From: Oribacterium sp. P6A1
GTDB lineage: Bacteria; Bacillota; Clostridia; Lachnospirales; Lachnospiraceae
NCBI RefSeq assembly: GCF_000702885.1
Contig: NZ_JNKO01000002.1
Coordinates: 1-64,000 of the forward strand
Reading direction: 5' to 3'
Length of the DNA stretch: 64,000 bases
Position numbers and translations under genes: made by a program. Numbering within the stretch: the first letter of the stretch is position 1; every line of letters begins with the position of its first letter. Below, one piece after another: positions 1 to 8,573 of the stretch. The notes beneath the pieces were generated by a model, which saw only the letters and a program-made list of their open reading frames with translations, was not told the DNA's origin and made no database searches.

Positions 1-125
1 GACCATCTTTGATGGGAGATTGCGATAAGCCCGTCAAGCGCTCTCTTGGGCGTTGAGTTTACACATAAGACCAAGAGAGCATTTGACGGGCAACGCAGAA
101 TCGACCATCTGAGATGGGAGATTGC
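1..125. repeat. Paired 23-bp direct repeats flanking a 20-bp inverted repeat
   Basis: A 23-bp sequence at 1-23 recurs at 103-125 with two mismatches; each copy has a small internal dyad (CCATCT...AGATGG type). Between them, 30-49 and 71-90 are inverted repeats matching at 18 of 20 positions with a 21-nt loop. The arrangement looks like a small palindromic repeat element or the end of an element outside the window. It lies directly upstream of the acyltransferase gene. No transposase is visible, so its nature is unknown. Confidence 0.6.
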
Positions 126-152
126 AAAATTAATGGTTTTAGGGGATGATAC

Positions 153-1235
153 ATGTCTGTGAACAGAAATCTCAGGATGGATAATGCAAAGGGAATTTTG
201 ATAATGCTGGTGGTTATAGGGCATTTTCTTCTTCCGCTGCAGGGAAGAACCGTAGTCTGCACCAATCTGTTCTATGAGATCTATGTTTTCCATATGGCGG
301 CCTTTACCTTTATTTCAGGCCTTTTTTCCCGGAATATTTACAGAGGAAAAGAGAAAAAGTCATTTAATCTCAGGCAGCTGTTTAAGACACTTTGGCTTTA
401 TGTGATATTTGAGATCATAGTGTTCTTTTCCGAGATTCCGGCCTATGGAAGAGCTTCTGCGTGGCCGGATCTTTTTCACGAAGAGGGGGCGCCATGGTAC
501 CTGCTGGCTCTTTTTGTATGGTATCTGTTCATTCCTTTTTTTACAGTACTTAAGGATAAGGTTTTTAAGTCCGGTTCAGTTATTATGCTTTTTATAGTTA
601 TACTTTCCCTTGGGGGAGGATATATAAGCGGAGTGGGAGAGTTTCTGTCAATTGAAAGAATCCTGGCATTTGCCCCCTTTTTTTATGCAGGTCACTTTAC
701 GGGGAGTGAGAAGCTGGAAGCTTTCCTCCGAGGTGAAAAACCGGAGCAGGCTAAAGCAATATGGTATGTGATAGAAGCATTGGCACTTTTTTCGGTGCTG
801 GCTATAGCATTATTTATGTATGACTATCTGCTTCCGTATCATGACATTGTGTTCGGAGTATGGTATGAGAGACTGAGAGCCTATGAACATCCTGAATGTT
901 TTACAGGTATAACAGGACAGTTTTGGTTCCTGAGACTCTTGTGGTATATTTTTGCAGGTGCAGTGACGCTTTCTTTTTTGAGAGTCATACCTGACCGCAG
1001 GATCCCGGTACTGTCTCTCATGGGACAAAGGACATTGCAGATATACATTCTTCACAGGCCTGTCAGGGACCTGATGCTGGCGGCGGGACTTATAACCTGT
1101 TTTGATCCGGGGAAGCCGACGGACCTTATAATGGTTTTACTTTTTTGTACAGTATTGTCCGTTATGCTTTCTGCAGGGATTTTTACAAAGCTTTTTGAGT
1201 TTATACTCACACCTTTCAAAAAGAAACAGCCCTGA
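153..1235 (+). CDS. Acyltransferase family 3 integral membrane protein
   Basis: A 360-residue polytopic membrane protein of the acyltransferase 3 (OafA/YrhL-like) family, which moves acyl groups onto surface glycans or other envelope acceptors. The N-terminus carries the family signature: a MDNAKGILIMLVVIGH segment with His24, then FHMAAFTFISG near residues 46-56, followed by many hydrophobic segments up to the C-terminus. Length fits the family. The ATG at 153 follows an AGGGGAT ribosome site. The next gene starts 34 bp downstream on the same strand and is probably cotranscribed. The acceptor cannot be read from the sequence; the family call is firm, the substrate unknown. Confidence 0.85.
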   Translation: MSVNRNLRMDNAKGILIMLVVIGHFLLPLQGRTVVCTNLFYEIYVFHMAAFTFISGLFSRNIYRGKEKKSFNLRQLFKTLWLYVIFEIIVFFSEIPAYGRASAWPDLFHEEGAPWYLLALFVWYLFIPFFTVLKDKVFKSGSVIMLFIVILSLGGGYISGVGEFLSIERILAFAPFFYAGHFTGSEKLEAFLRGEKPEQAKAIWYVIEALALFSVLAIALFMYDYLLPYHDIVFGVWYERLRAYEHPECFTGITGQFWFLRLLWYIFAGAVTLSFLRVIPDRRIPVLSLMGQRTLQIYILHRPVRDLMLAAGLITCFDPGKPTDLIMVLLFCTVLSVMLSAGIFTKLFEFILTPFKKKQP

Positions 1236-1269
1236 TAATTTGACATAATTACTTTGCTAAGGAATTTAT

Positions 1270-2433
1270 ATGGTTGATTTTTTGGGAAATCTTTCGATTT
1301 TTTCGCAGTACACACTTCTTCAGTGGGCGCTGCTCTTTATGCTTTACTGCATATTCGGATGGGTATTTGAATCCGTATACTGTTCACTTAAGGAGCTCAG
1401 ACCTCTGAACAGAGGCTTCTGTCATGGCCCGTGGCTGCCCATATACGGTGTCGGAGCCATCATGATGCTTATGTTTGCCTGGCCCTACAGAGAAAATCTT
1501 TTTATGGTATATATCATGGGAGCGCTGGTGGGGACTGTGCTTGAGCTTCTAACAGGTGTAAGCATGTATCATATTTTTCATATGAAGTGGTGGGATTACA
1601 GCCACAACCCTTTCAATTTCCATGGTTACATCTGCCTTTATGCATCTCTGGCCTGGGGGATTCTTGCGGTTATATTCACAAAACTCATTCATCCCCATGT
1701 AGCTGCCATATCGGAGGACTGGACATACACCGGTTTTGTTGTGGCAGTTACCATGCTGTACACTCTTTTTATTGAAGATCTGGTTTTTTCCATTATCGGT
1801 GCTCTTGATCTTAAGCGGCGAATTGAGCAGCTCGCTGCGAACAGTGAGGAGATTCAGATGCTTAAACTGAATATCTCAGAGGCCAGATCAAGACTTCTTG
1901 AAATGCAGGAGCAGGCCCGGGCCAATGTCTCCGAAGTTAAGTCAATAGCTGAAAACGAAGGAAATCTGGCGGCAGCAAAGGTGGTCACAGAGGAAACAAA
2001 ACGAGTTATTGCTACCGGAGGCACATTTGTTGCAAAGACCATCGCAAACGGAAGTGTAACGGCTGCAAAAGCAGCAGGAAAAACCGTGGTGGATGCCGGT
2101 AAATCTGCTGTGAGAAAGGCTGCCAATGCAGTGCCGGGAACCAGAGCTTATGAGGAAAAACATGGTGAAAACCGTGAAGGTTTAGAGCTTCGCCGCAGAC
2201 GTATGGAAGAGAGACTCCGTATACTTGAGGATGGAGGAGATGAACGTTCAGGCCGTATGAACTGGTGGGTAGGAAACATGCTCAGGAACAACCCTACACT
2301 GAAGGGCGGTTCAGAGTATTTTGATAAGCTGAGAGAGGCTGCCAGAAAGTACTCTGAAAGTCTGGAAAAGCTGGAAGCCTGCATAGAAATGGAAAGAGAG
2401 AAGCCGGAAGAATTCTGTGATGATGAAAACTGA
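1270..2433 (+). CDS. CmpB-type (putative ABC transporter type IV) membrane protein with coiled-coil tail
   Basis: A 387-residue protein. The first ~175 residues are hydrophobic with the motif FMLYCIFGWVFES and a following NRGF-HGPWLPIYG-G block, typical of the family named putative ABC-transporter type IV (CmpB), whose real function is not established. From about residue 180 it becomes a charged, Ala/Glu/Lys-rich probable coiled coil, then a tail with many basic residues. No ATPase lies beside it, so transport is not supported here. It follows the acyltransferase closely and is followed by a strong terminator, so the two genes likely form one unit. Confidence 0.75.
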   Translation: MVDFLGNLSIFSQYTLLQWALLFMLYCIFGWVFESVYCSLKELRPLNRGFCHGPWLPIYGVGAIMMLMFAWPYRENLFMVYIMGALVGTVLELLTGVSMYHIFHMKWWDYSHNPFNFHGYICLYASLAWGILAVIFTKLIHPHVAAISEDWTYTGFVVAVTMLYTLFIEDLVFSIIGALDLKRRIEQLAANSEEIQMLKLNISEARSRLLEMQEQARANVSEVKSIAENEGNLAAAKVVTEETKRVIATGGTFVAKTIANGSVTAAKAAGKTVVDAGKSAVRKAANAVPGTRAYEEKHGENREGLELRRRRMEERLRILEDGGDERSGRMNWWVGNMLRNNPTLKGGSEYFDKLREAARKYSESLEKLEACIEMEREKPEEFCDDEN

Positions 2434-2526
2434 GCATCATAAGTGAGGGGCAAAATCCGACATGGAATCGTTTCGTCACTAACGCTCTCATCTCACTGAT
2501 GTCATAAAATAAAATAGTAAACGAAT

Positions 2527-2566
2527 GACCCCACCGAAGCTGTTTCGCTTCGATGGGGTCTTTCTG
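2527..2566 (+). terminator. Rho-independent terminator
   Basis: A 14-bp stem with one mismatch (GACCCCACCGAAGC paired with GCTTCGATGGGGTC) and a TGTTTC loop is followed by a T-rich tail. It ends the acyltransferase/CmpB unit. Confidence 0.85.
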
Positions 2567-2590
2567 TCTCTTATTAAATCTATATATGTC

Positions 2591-2742
2591 AAGAGTTCAC
2601 GTAAGGGGAGAAAAGAACTCTTACTAGGTATATTTCAAACGGTCATGCTTGACAGGGAAGATCCGGAAGGATCGTCGATATCATACACATAAGCGACCGT
2701 TGTTTATGAAGGGGGGCTCCGGAGTGTATCACAACTCCGGAG
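2591..2742 (+). ncRNA. Candidate structured RNA in the intergenic region
   Basis: The 608-bp gap 2434-3041 has no convincing ORF but several dyads in a row: an 8-bp stem 2591-2598/2615-2622; a 7-bp outer helix AACGGTC 2638-2644 with GACCGTT 2695-2701 enclosing GATCC-GGAA-GGATC (2660-2673); and a 9-bp hairpin 2717-2725/2734-2742. A T-run follows at about 2759-2765. The order suggests a folded RNA or leader. I do not recognise it: the GGAA-capped stem recalls SRP RNA but the conserved flanking loops are missing. The rest of the gap is AT-rich apart from the operator at 2998-3013. Confidence 0.3.
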
Positions 2743-2997
2743 TATGAGTATGAAAAGCTTTTTTTGTGTTACATTTCTGTAACTGTTTTATATGATACAG
2801 AAGCTTTGTGACTTAAGTATGTCTCACGACTTAAAGAAGTCTAAAAATTCTAAATAAAATATAAAGTACATGGACGCAATTATGAAGAACTGTCTACATA
2901 AAATCTTAAGTACATGTTCGGATTAGGCTTTATTAATCTGTTATAAAATTATCAACAGGCTCTTTACAGATGTTTGCAAATCTGTTAACGTAGCATG

Positions 2998-3013
2998 TGT
3001 CAACCGCTTAACA
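2998..3013. promoter_or_regulatory. LacI-type operator upstream of the kinase gene
   Basis: The palindrome TGTCAACCGCTTAACA has the central CG typical of LacI-family operators. A near-identical site, TGTCAAGCGGTTGACA, lies at 6075-6090 in front of the binding-protein gene. The LacI regulator at 9752-10732 is the obvious candidate ligand. The site sits 28 bp before the kinase start. Confidence 0.65.
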
Positions 3014-3041
3014 TATTTTTGTATGTTAGGAGAAAATATAA

Positions 3042-4049
3042 ATGAATAATAAAATGAGTAAAAGTATGAATACAAATTATAAGAAAATCGATAAGTTATC
3101 AAAGAATTATGCTGAGGAGATCCTCAAGGTACTTCCATGGGAGACAAAGGAAGTTCCGTCAGAGATTCCTCATGGAGATATGCCGGGAGATAAGATTGAG
3201 ATAGGAGAGTCTCACATCGCAAAGGCAAATAAAATCTTCCCTGTACTTGTTAAGGAGATAGCAGAGAAGATGAAAGCAAACGACAACCAGAGAGTTGTAG
3301 TAAGTGTCTGCGGAGGATCAGGAGTAGGTAAGTCAGAGATTGCTTCTGTTCTTGCGTGGTTCCTTAACCAGTCAGGCGTGGGAGCATATATTCTTTCCGG
3401 AGACAACTATCCTCACCGCATCCCTATGTACAATGATGCTGAGAGACTTCATGTATTCCGTGAGAGTGCTGTGAGAAACATGGTTGAAGCCGGAGATTAC
3501 ACAAACGAGAGATTTGCGGAAATCAGAAGCTGGCAGCAGGAGGATACAGATGCGGATAAGAATCATGCAGAGGGAAATGCATGGTTTGAGTCATATCTTG
3601 CAGGCGGACGCAAGGGACTTTCTGAGTATCTCGGAACTCCCAAGGAGACAGATTTTGATGAAGTAAGCAATATTATCAGCGCATTCAAGGATGGAGCAGC
3701 TGACCTCTGGCTCAGACGTATGGGAAGAGATGCAGCAAGTCTCTGGTATGAGGATGTGGATTTTTCTGACAAGCAGGTTCTTATCATTGAGTGGACACAC
3801 GGAAACAGTGATTTTCTTAAGGGAGTTGATATCCCTGTTCTTCTTAACAGTACACCTGCAGAAACTCTTGAGCACAGAAGAGCAAGAAACAGAGACGGAA
3901 AGACCGACAGCGCATTTACAACCATGGTTCTTGAAATCGAGCAGGGTAAGCTCCATGCACAGGCACACAAGGCAAAGATCATCTGCTCAAAGAATGGTGA
4001 GCTCATCAGTTTCGAAGAGTACACAGATCTCATGAAGGATCAGTTCTGA
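3042..4049 (+). CDS. P-loop kinase of the uridine kinase/phosphoribulokinase-like fold, substrate unknown
   Basis: A 335-residue soluble protein with a Walker A loop GGSGVGKS at residues 91-98 (Lys97), followed by LSGDNYPHR, an Asp-containing segment where small-molecule kinases of this fold bind substrate, and LIIEWTHGN, a Walker-B-like strand. A late HRRARNRDGKT stretch may form the lid. It is the first gene of the sugar locus, 128 bp before the GH13_18 phosphorylase, behind a LacI-type operator. Inference: it phosphorylates the acceptor released by phosphorolysis (for example glycerate or a hexose). It could be mis-annotated as adenylylsulfate or uridine kinase; nothing else here supports either role. 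Start ATG follows TTAGGAG. Confidence 0.6.
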   Translation: MNNKMSKSMNTNYKKIDKLSKNYAEEILKVLPWETKEVPSEIPHGDMPGDKIEIGESHIAKANKIFPVLVKEIAEKMKANDNQRVVVSVCGGSGVGKSEIASVLAWFLNQSGVGAYILSGDNYPHRIPMYNDAERLHVFRESAVRNMVEAGDYTNERFAEIRSWQQEDTDADKNHAEGNAWFESYLAGGRKGLSEYLGTPKETDFDEVSNIISAFKDGAADLWLRRMGRDAASLWYEDVDFSDKQVLIIEWTHGNSDFLKGVDIPVLLNSTPAETLEHRRARNRDGKTDSAFTTMVLEIEQGKLHAQAHKAKIICSKNGELISFEEYTDLMKDQF

Positions 4050-4177
4050 TCAGGCATTTGAAACAGAATAACGATCTTGATGATAAAGGGTAAAGGATTA
4101 TCCTTGCAGTTCAAAACAGTTTCCGGACAGATCTTCTTAAACAGAGGTCTGTCTTAGGTATTTAACAGGAGTTTGAA

Positions 4178-5848
4178 ATGGAGAAACATTATACAGATAA
4201 CGGACCTATGCTCAATGCCTACCCTGACAGCATGGGTGGTCGCCTCAGCGATGTTGTGGGATTTCTTGAGAAGAAGGAGATGGAGGATTCTTTCCAGTCA
4301 TTCTATATTCTTCCAAGCATTTTCAATACGGATCTCGACAGAGGATTCTCTGTTATCGATTACAATATAAATAATGAGATGGGAAGTGAGGAGGACCTGG
4401 AGAGACTCCGCAATCTCGGAGTAAATCTGAAGCTTGATTTCATTCTGAATCATGCATCGGTTCTTTCGCCACAGTTCCAGGATCTCATCAAAAATGGCGA
4501 AAATTCAAAGTACAGCGATTTCTTTATCAACTGGAACAAGTTCTGGGAAGGCAAGGGAGAGATGACTCCGGAAGGATACATCCAGCCTGAGGATCAGTAT
4601 ATAAAGGATATGTTCTTCCGTAAGCCGGGTCTTCCTATACTTATGGTCAGAACACCGGACGGAAAGGATGTTCCATACTGGAATACATTCTATCAGGAGG
4701 TTATCTACAAGCGTCCTGATGCCATGGATCTTATGGGAGCCATGGATATTCAGTACCTTACTGCGGAACGTATCTGTGACAGAGTCAATACCGCTCTTGA
4801 TGAGGGTAAGAAACCTTCAGAGACAGACTTCAGCGGATATGAAGCATATCGTGACAAGGTAATAGATTATCTTGAGTCAAACCGTAAGTACCTTGGCCAG
4901 ATGGATCTCAATGTAAAGTCAGATCTTGTATGGGAGCATTATGATAACACACTAAAAGCTCTTTCCGGATATGGTGCTTCCATCGTTCGTCTTGATGCCT
5001 TTGCTTATGCTCCGAAGGAGCCGGGAAAGAAGAATTTCATGAACGAGCCGGATACCTGGGATCTTCTTGCAAAGGTTCGTGAGCTTGCTGATAAATATCA
5101 TGTGACACTTCTTCCTGAGATCCATGCAAGCTATGGCGAGAAGGTTTACAAGAAGGTGGCGGATATGGGATACATGACCTATGATTTCTTCCTTCCGGGA
5201 CTTCTTATTGATGCTATAGAAAAGAAGAACGGCAAAGATCTTGCAAGATGGGCTCAGGAGCTTGTTGATGATAAGATCCGCACAGTAAATATGCTGGGCT
5301 GTCATGACGGAATCCCTCTTCTTGATCTAAAGGGTATCCTTCCTGAGGAGGAGATCCAGAATCTCATCGATACCATCGTTGAAAGAGGCGGACTCGTTAA
5401 GGATCTTCACGGAAAGAAGAATATGTATTATCAGGTTAATGCAACATATTACAGCGCTCTCGGTGAGGATGACAGAAAGATGCTGCTTGCAAGAGCTATC
5501 CAGATGTTTATGCCGGGTAAGCCACAGGTTTGGTATCTTGATCTCTTTGCAGGAAAGAACGACCATGAGGCTGTAAAGCATGCAGGTCCTGCCGGACACA
5601 AGGAAATCAACCGTACAAACCTTTCCATTGAGGAGATGGAGAAGAGACTTTCTTCGGAAGTCGTAGCAAAGCAGATTGAAATGCTCAGGTTCCGAAACAC
5701 CTGTCCTGCATTCTCCTTTGATGCCGATTTCTCTGTTGAGACAGAAGGCACAAAGATGAACATGACATGGAAGAATAATGGAAATACAGCATCTCTTAAG
5801 GTTGATTTTGCAGATTATTCCTATGAGATCTCATCAGAGACTGTATAA
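4178..5848 (+). CDS. GH13 subfamily 18 glucosyl phosphorylase (sucrose phosphorylase-like)
   Basis: A 556-residue cytoplasmic enzyme of the GH13_18 group, which splits alpha-glucosides with phosphate to give glucose 1-phosphate. Visible landmarks are RLDAFAYAPKEPG with nucleophile Asp273, LPEIHASYG with acid/base Glu314, and GCHDGIPLLD with Asp377, plus YQVNATYYSALG and AGKND blocks. Compared with classical sucrose phosphorylases (about 480-500 residues) there is an extra stretch of roughly 65 residues at about 174-240, before the nucleophile. The family includes sucrose, sucrose 6-phosphate, glucosylglycerol and glucosylglycerate phosphorylases, so the acceptor is open. The neighbouring kinase and ABC genes suggest import of a glucoside and phosphorylation of the released acceptor. 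RBS is AGGAG. Confidence 0.85.
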   Translation: MEKHYTDNGPMLNAYPDSMGGRLSDVVGFLEKKEMEDSFQSFYILPSIFNTDLDRGFSVIDYNINNEMGSEEDLERLRNLGVNLKLDFILNHASVLSPQFQDLIKNGENSKYSDFFINWNKFWEGKGEMTPEGYIQPEDQYIKDMFFRKPGLPILMVRTPDGKDVPYWNTFYQEVIYKRPDAMDLMGAMDIQYLTAERICDRVNTALDEGKKPSETDFSGYEAYRDKVIDYLESNRKYLGQMDLNVKSDLVWEHYDNTLKALSGYGASIVRLDAFAYAPKEPGKKNFMNEPDTWDLLAKVRELADKYHVTLLPEIHASYGEKVYKKVADMGYMTYDFFLPGLLIDAIEKKNGKDLARWAQELVDDKIRTVNMLGCHDGIPLLDLKGILPEEEIQNLIDTIVERGGLVKDLHGKKNMYYQVNATYYSALGEDDRKMLLARAIQMFMPGKPQVWYLDLFAGKNDHEAVKHAGPAGHKEINRTNLSIEEMEKRLSSEVVAKQIEMLRFRNTCPAFSFDADFSVETEGTKMNMTWKNNGNTASLKVDFADYSYEISSETV

Positions 5849-5930
5849 GCCGCAAAAACTGTATTCAGGGGTGGGCTGATTATTCTGTCTTTTAGTATTG
5901 AGTATATAAATTTTATATAAAAAAACAGGT

Positions 5931-5965
5931 ACCGTCGAAGGGGTAATCCCTTCGGCGGTATTTTT
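5931..5965 (+). terminator. Rho-independent terminator after the phosphorylase
   Basis: ACCGTCGAAGGG and CCCTTCGGCGGT form a 12-bp stem (one wobble) around GTAAT, followed by ATTTTTG. It separates the kinase/phosphorylase unit from the transporter unit. Confidence 0.85.
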
Positions 5966-6031
5966 GTACAAAAAAGCGCACAAAACGAGTTATATAATAT
6001 TGCACAATATACACAAAAATATGTTATACGA

Positions 6032-6060
6032 TTGACAGAAATTGTGAAAAGAGATATAGT
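6032..6060 (+). promoter_or_regulatory. Sigma-A type promoter for the sugar ABC transporter
   Basis: TTGACA (6032-6037) and TATAGT (6055-6060) are separated by exactly 17 bp. The LacI-type operator starts 15 bp after the -10 box, overlapping the expected early transcribed region, a classic layout for repression. Confidence 0.8.
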
Positions 6061-6074
6061 CGCATTAAGTTAAA

Positions 6075-6090
6075 TGTCAAGCGGTTGACA
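6075..6090. promoter_or_regulatory. LacI-type operator downstream of the transporter promoter
   Basis: TGTCAAGCGGTTGACA is an almost perfect palindrome (7 of 8 half-site positions) with central CG, matching the site at 2998-3013. Its position just behind the -10 box implies that bound repressor would block transcription of the binding-protein gene. Confidence 0.75.
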
Positions 6091-6133
6091 GAGCTGACAT
6101 TATCAATACAATTCAGTCAAAGAGGAGATAATC

Positions 6134-7513
6134 ATGAAAAAAAATTTGAACAGAATGGCTGCGTTACTTATGACAGTGGCATGTGTAAGCTCACTTGCAG
6201 CATGCGGCAGCAGCACAACTGCTGAAACAAGCAAGGCAGCCGATGCAACAACTGAAGCAGCTTCAACAGCGGCAGGAACAGAGGCAGCAGCACCTGCAGA
6301 AAAGTCAGAGCTTGCAGGACAGTCAATCACACTTCTTAATTCAAAGGGTGAGATTCAGACAGCTCTTGAGGAGCTTGCAGGAACATTTACAGAGGAGACA
6401 GGCATCAACCTTGAGGTTCTTGCATGCGGAGCAGGTGAGGTTCCTTATACTAAGGTTACTTCCATGTACAGCTCAGGAACAGCACCAACCATGTCAATTC
6501 TTGATACAACAGACGTTATCGCACTTGGCGCTGAGTACGGACTTGACCTTACAGATCAGGACTGGAACCAGTATTGCGACAGCATGACAACAAAGATCGA
6601 CGGTAAGGTTTACAGCTTCCCGTTCTGTGTTGAGGGTCGTGGAATCATTTACTCAAAGAAGTCAATCGAGGATGCTCTCGGAAAGGATTTCGATCCTGCA
6701 TCCATCAACTCACTTGATTCCTTCAAGGCAATCTGTGAAGAGCTCAGAGCAGCAGGTATGGAGAATCCTGTGGTTCTTTCAAAGGAAGACTGGTCACTGG
6801 GTGCACATCAGCTCGGATATATCTATGATACATACGACGGCACAACAGCCGGTGCTGACAAAATCATGGCAGCTCTTAAGGATGGTTCACAGAAGGTTGA
6901 GGATTATGACCGTTTTAACCAGTTCATGGATACCATGGATGTGATCCTTGAGTACAACTACAACAAGGAAGATCCACTCGGAGCTATCTACGATGAGGAT
7001 CCTATTCACCTTGTTGAGGGTGATGCAGCATTCTGGCCAAATGGTAACTGGGCATGGCCAAACCTTGAGACAGCCGGTGCTGAGACATCTGATGAGTATG
7101 GCTTCATTCCGTTCGTTCTCGGAAATGATTCTTCTGATATTGCCAACACATCAATGCAGGCATCTCCTACAAAGCAGCTTATGGTAGACGCAAAGCAGTC
7201 AACAGAGGAGCAGCAGAAGGCAGCTCTTGAGTTCATCAACTGGCTTGTAAACTCAGAGTCAGGTCAGAAGGGCCTTGTTGAGAAACTCGCACTTATCCCT
7301 GCATGCTCAAACAACACTGTAGCTCCTAAGGATCCGTTAAGCCGTGATATCGTAGCTAAGATGGCTTCAGGAAATACTTACTCTTCAAGCTTCGTAGCAC
7401 CTTCAGATCACTGGTCAGTAGTTGGTGCTGTTATGCAGAAGTATGTTGCAGGTCAGACAGACCGTGCTGGTGCTGCTTCAGAGATCGATGCTTACTGGCA
7501 GTCACAGAAATAA
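6134..7513 (+). CDS. Sugar ABC transporter substrate-binding lipoprotein
   Basis: A 459-residue family 1 extracellular solute-binding protein. The N-terminus is a lipoprotein signal with lipobox LAAC (Cys24), followed by an Ala/Thr/Glu-rich linker of about 30 residues. The mature part has SITLLNSKGEIQTALEELA, typical of maltose/oligosaccharide-binding proteins, and a WPNGNWAWPN segment rich in Trp that may contact sugar. It acts outside the membrane and delivers ligand to the two permeases that follow. Expression is probably controlled by the promoter/operator at 6032-6090. The sugar is unknown; the phosphorylase upstream suggests an alpha-glucoside. Confidence 0.9.
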   Translation: MKKNLNRMAALLMTVACVSSLAACGSSTTAETSKAADATTEAASTAAGTEAAAPAEKSELAGQSITLLNSKGEIQTALEELAGTFTEETGINLEVLACGAGEVPYTKVTSMYSSGTAPTMSILDTTDVIALGAEYGLDLTDQDWNQYCDSMTTKIDGKVYSFPFCVEGRGIIYSKKSIEDALGKDFDPASINSLDSFKAICEELRAAGMENPVVLSKEDWSLGAHQLGYIYDTYDGTTAGADKIMAALKDGSQKVEDYDRFNQFMDTMDVILEYNYNKEDPLGAIYDEDPIHLVEGDAAFWPNGNWAWPNLETAGAETSDEYGFIPFVLGNDSSDIANTSMQASPTKQLMVDAKQSTEEQQKAALEFINWLVNSESGQKGLVEKLALIPACSNNTVAPKDPLSRDIVAKMASGNTYSSSFVAPSDHWSVVGAVMQKYVAGQTDRAGAASEIDAYWQSQK

Positions 7514-7579
7514 TCAAAAGTAACAAGATAAGATTCAGGACCATAACTCTCTGCGAGATATGAGGCATTGAGATATTTT

Positions 7580-7616
7580 ACTTATCCGGCGAGAACGAAC
7601 AGCTTTCCGGATAAGT
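7580..7616 (+). promoter_or_regulatory. Intercistronic hairpin between binding protein and permeases
   Basis: ACTTATCCGG pairs perfectly with CCGGATAAGT around a 17-nt loop. There is no strong T-run. Hairpins at this point often protect the binding-protein transcript and lower expression of permease genes; here that is inference. Confidence 0.55.
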
Positions 7617-7682
7617 ATTTTGGAAGAATTCCAAAACAGGTCCTGATTTTTTTATAGGAAGAATTAAGAAAGGCAGATCAAT

Positions 7683-8573
7683 ATGAATTCTCTAGGCCGT
7701 ACCACCGGTGATAAAATAAAAAGTTTTCTAATGTTTGCACTTCCGGGAACATTCGTTTTTGTATGTGTGGTCATCATACCTTTTCTGTATGGTTTTTATC
7801 TCACATTTACAGACTGGAACGGTGTTGCGGCAGTGAAGAACCTTGTGGGCTTTGATAATTACAAGGCTCTTGCTCAGGATAAGGATTTTTGGAATTCCAT
7901 GGGACTTACACTTAAGTATGTAGTGCTCTCTGTTATTCTGGTCAATGCATTCGGCTTCCTTTTTGCATATTTCCTTTCAGGAAGAATCAAAAAGGGTCAG
8001 AATGTCTTTCGTGCCGGATTTTTCACACCGAACCTTATCGGTGGTGTAGTTTTGGGATTCATATGGCAGTTCGTTTTTTCCCAGCTTCTTGTTAAGTTCG
8101 GAAAGAGCCTCGGAATCGCCTTTTTTTCAAAGTCATGGCTTTCCGATCCGACCAAGGCCTTCTGGGCGCTGGTCATCGTGACCGTATGGCAGCTTAGCGG
8201 ATATATGATGCTCATCTACATTGCAGGATTCACAGGTCTTTCGGAGGATGTACTGGAAGCTGCATCCATAGACGGGGCATACGGATGGTCAAAGATGAGA
8301 CATATCACACTTCCTCTTATGGTTCCGTCTTTCGTAATATGTATTTTCCTGACACTTTCAAGAGCCTTCATGGTTTACGATATCAACCTTACATTGACAG
8401 GCGGTGAACCATACGGCAGTACAAGACTTGTAGCCATGCATGTTTACGAAAAGGCATTTACGGCCAGACAATACGGAATAGGACAGGCGGAAGCGGTATT
8501 CCTTTTCTTCGTGGTCGCCATAATTTCCGGACTTCAGGTATATATCGGTAAGAAGCAGGAGGTAGAAGCGTGA
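7683..8573 (+). CDS. Sugar ABC transporter permease, MalF/UgpA type
   Basis: A 296-residue inner-membrane permease with about six hydrophobic segments. The EAA loop that docks to the ATPase is visible as EAASIDGAYGWSKMRHITLPLM. The N-terminal LPGTFVFVCVVIIPFLYGFYLTFTDW segment is typical of MalF/UgpA-like subunits. It forms the channel with the next gene's product, whose start overlaps or touches its stop codon. No ATPase gene lies in the locus, so a shared MsiK/UgpC-type ATPase encoded elsewhere is expected. Confidence 0.9.
   Translation: MNSLGRTTGDKIKSFLMFALPGTFVFVCVVIIPFLYGFYLTFTDWNGVAAVKNLVGFDNYKALAQDKDFWNSMGLTLKYVVLSVILVNAFGFLFAYFLSGRIKKGQNVFRAGFFTPNLIGGVVLGFIWQFVFSQLLVKFGKSLGIAFFSKSWLSDPTKAFWALVIVTVWQLSGYMMLIYIAGFTGLSEDVLEAASIDGAYGWSKMRHITLPLMVPSFVICIFLTLSRAFMVYDINLTLTGGEPYGSTRLVAMHVYEKAFTARQYGIGQAEAVFLFFVVAIISGLQVYIGKKQEVEA

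Noticed and set aside
2638-2701. SRP (4.5S-like) RNA
   Set aside because: A GGAA-capped hairpin is present, but the conserved asymmetric loops (ACCAG/AGCAGC type) around it are not.
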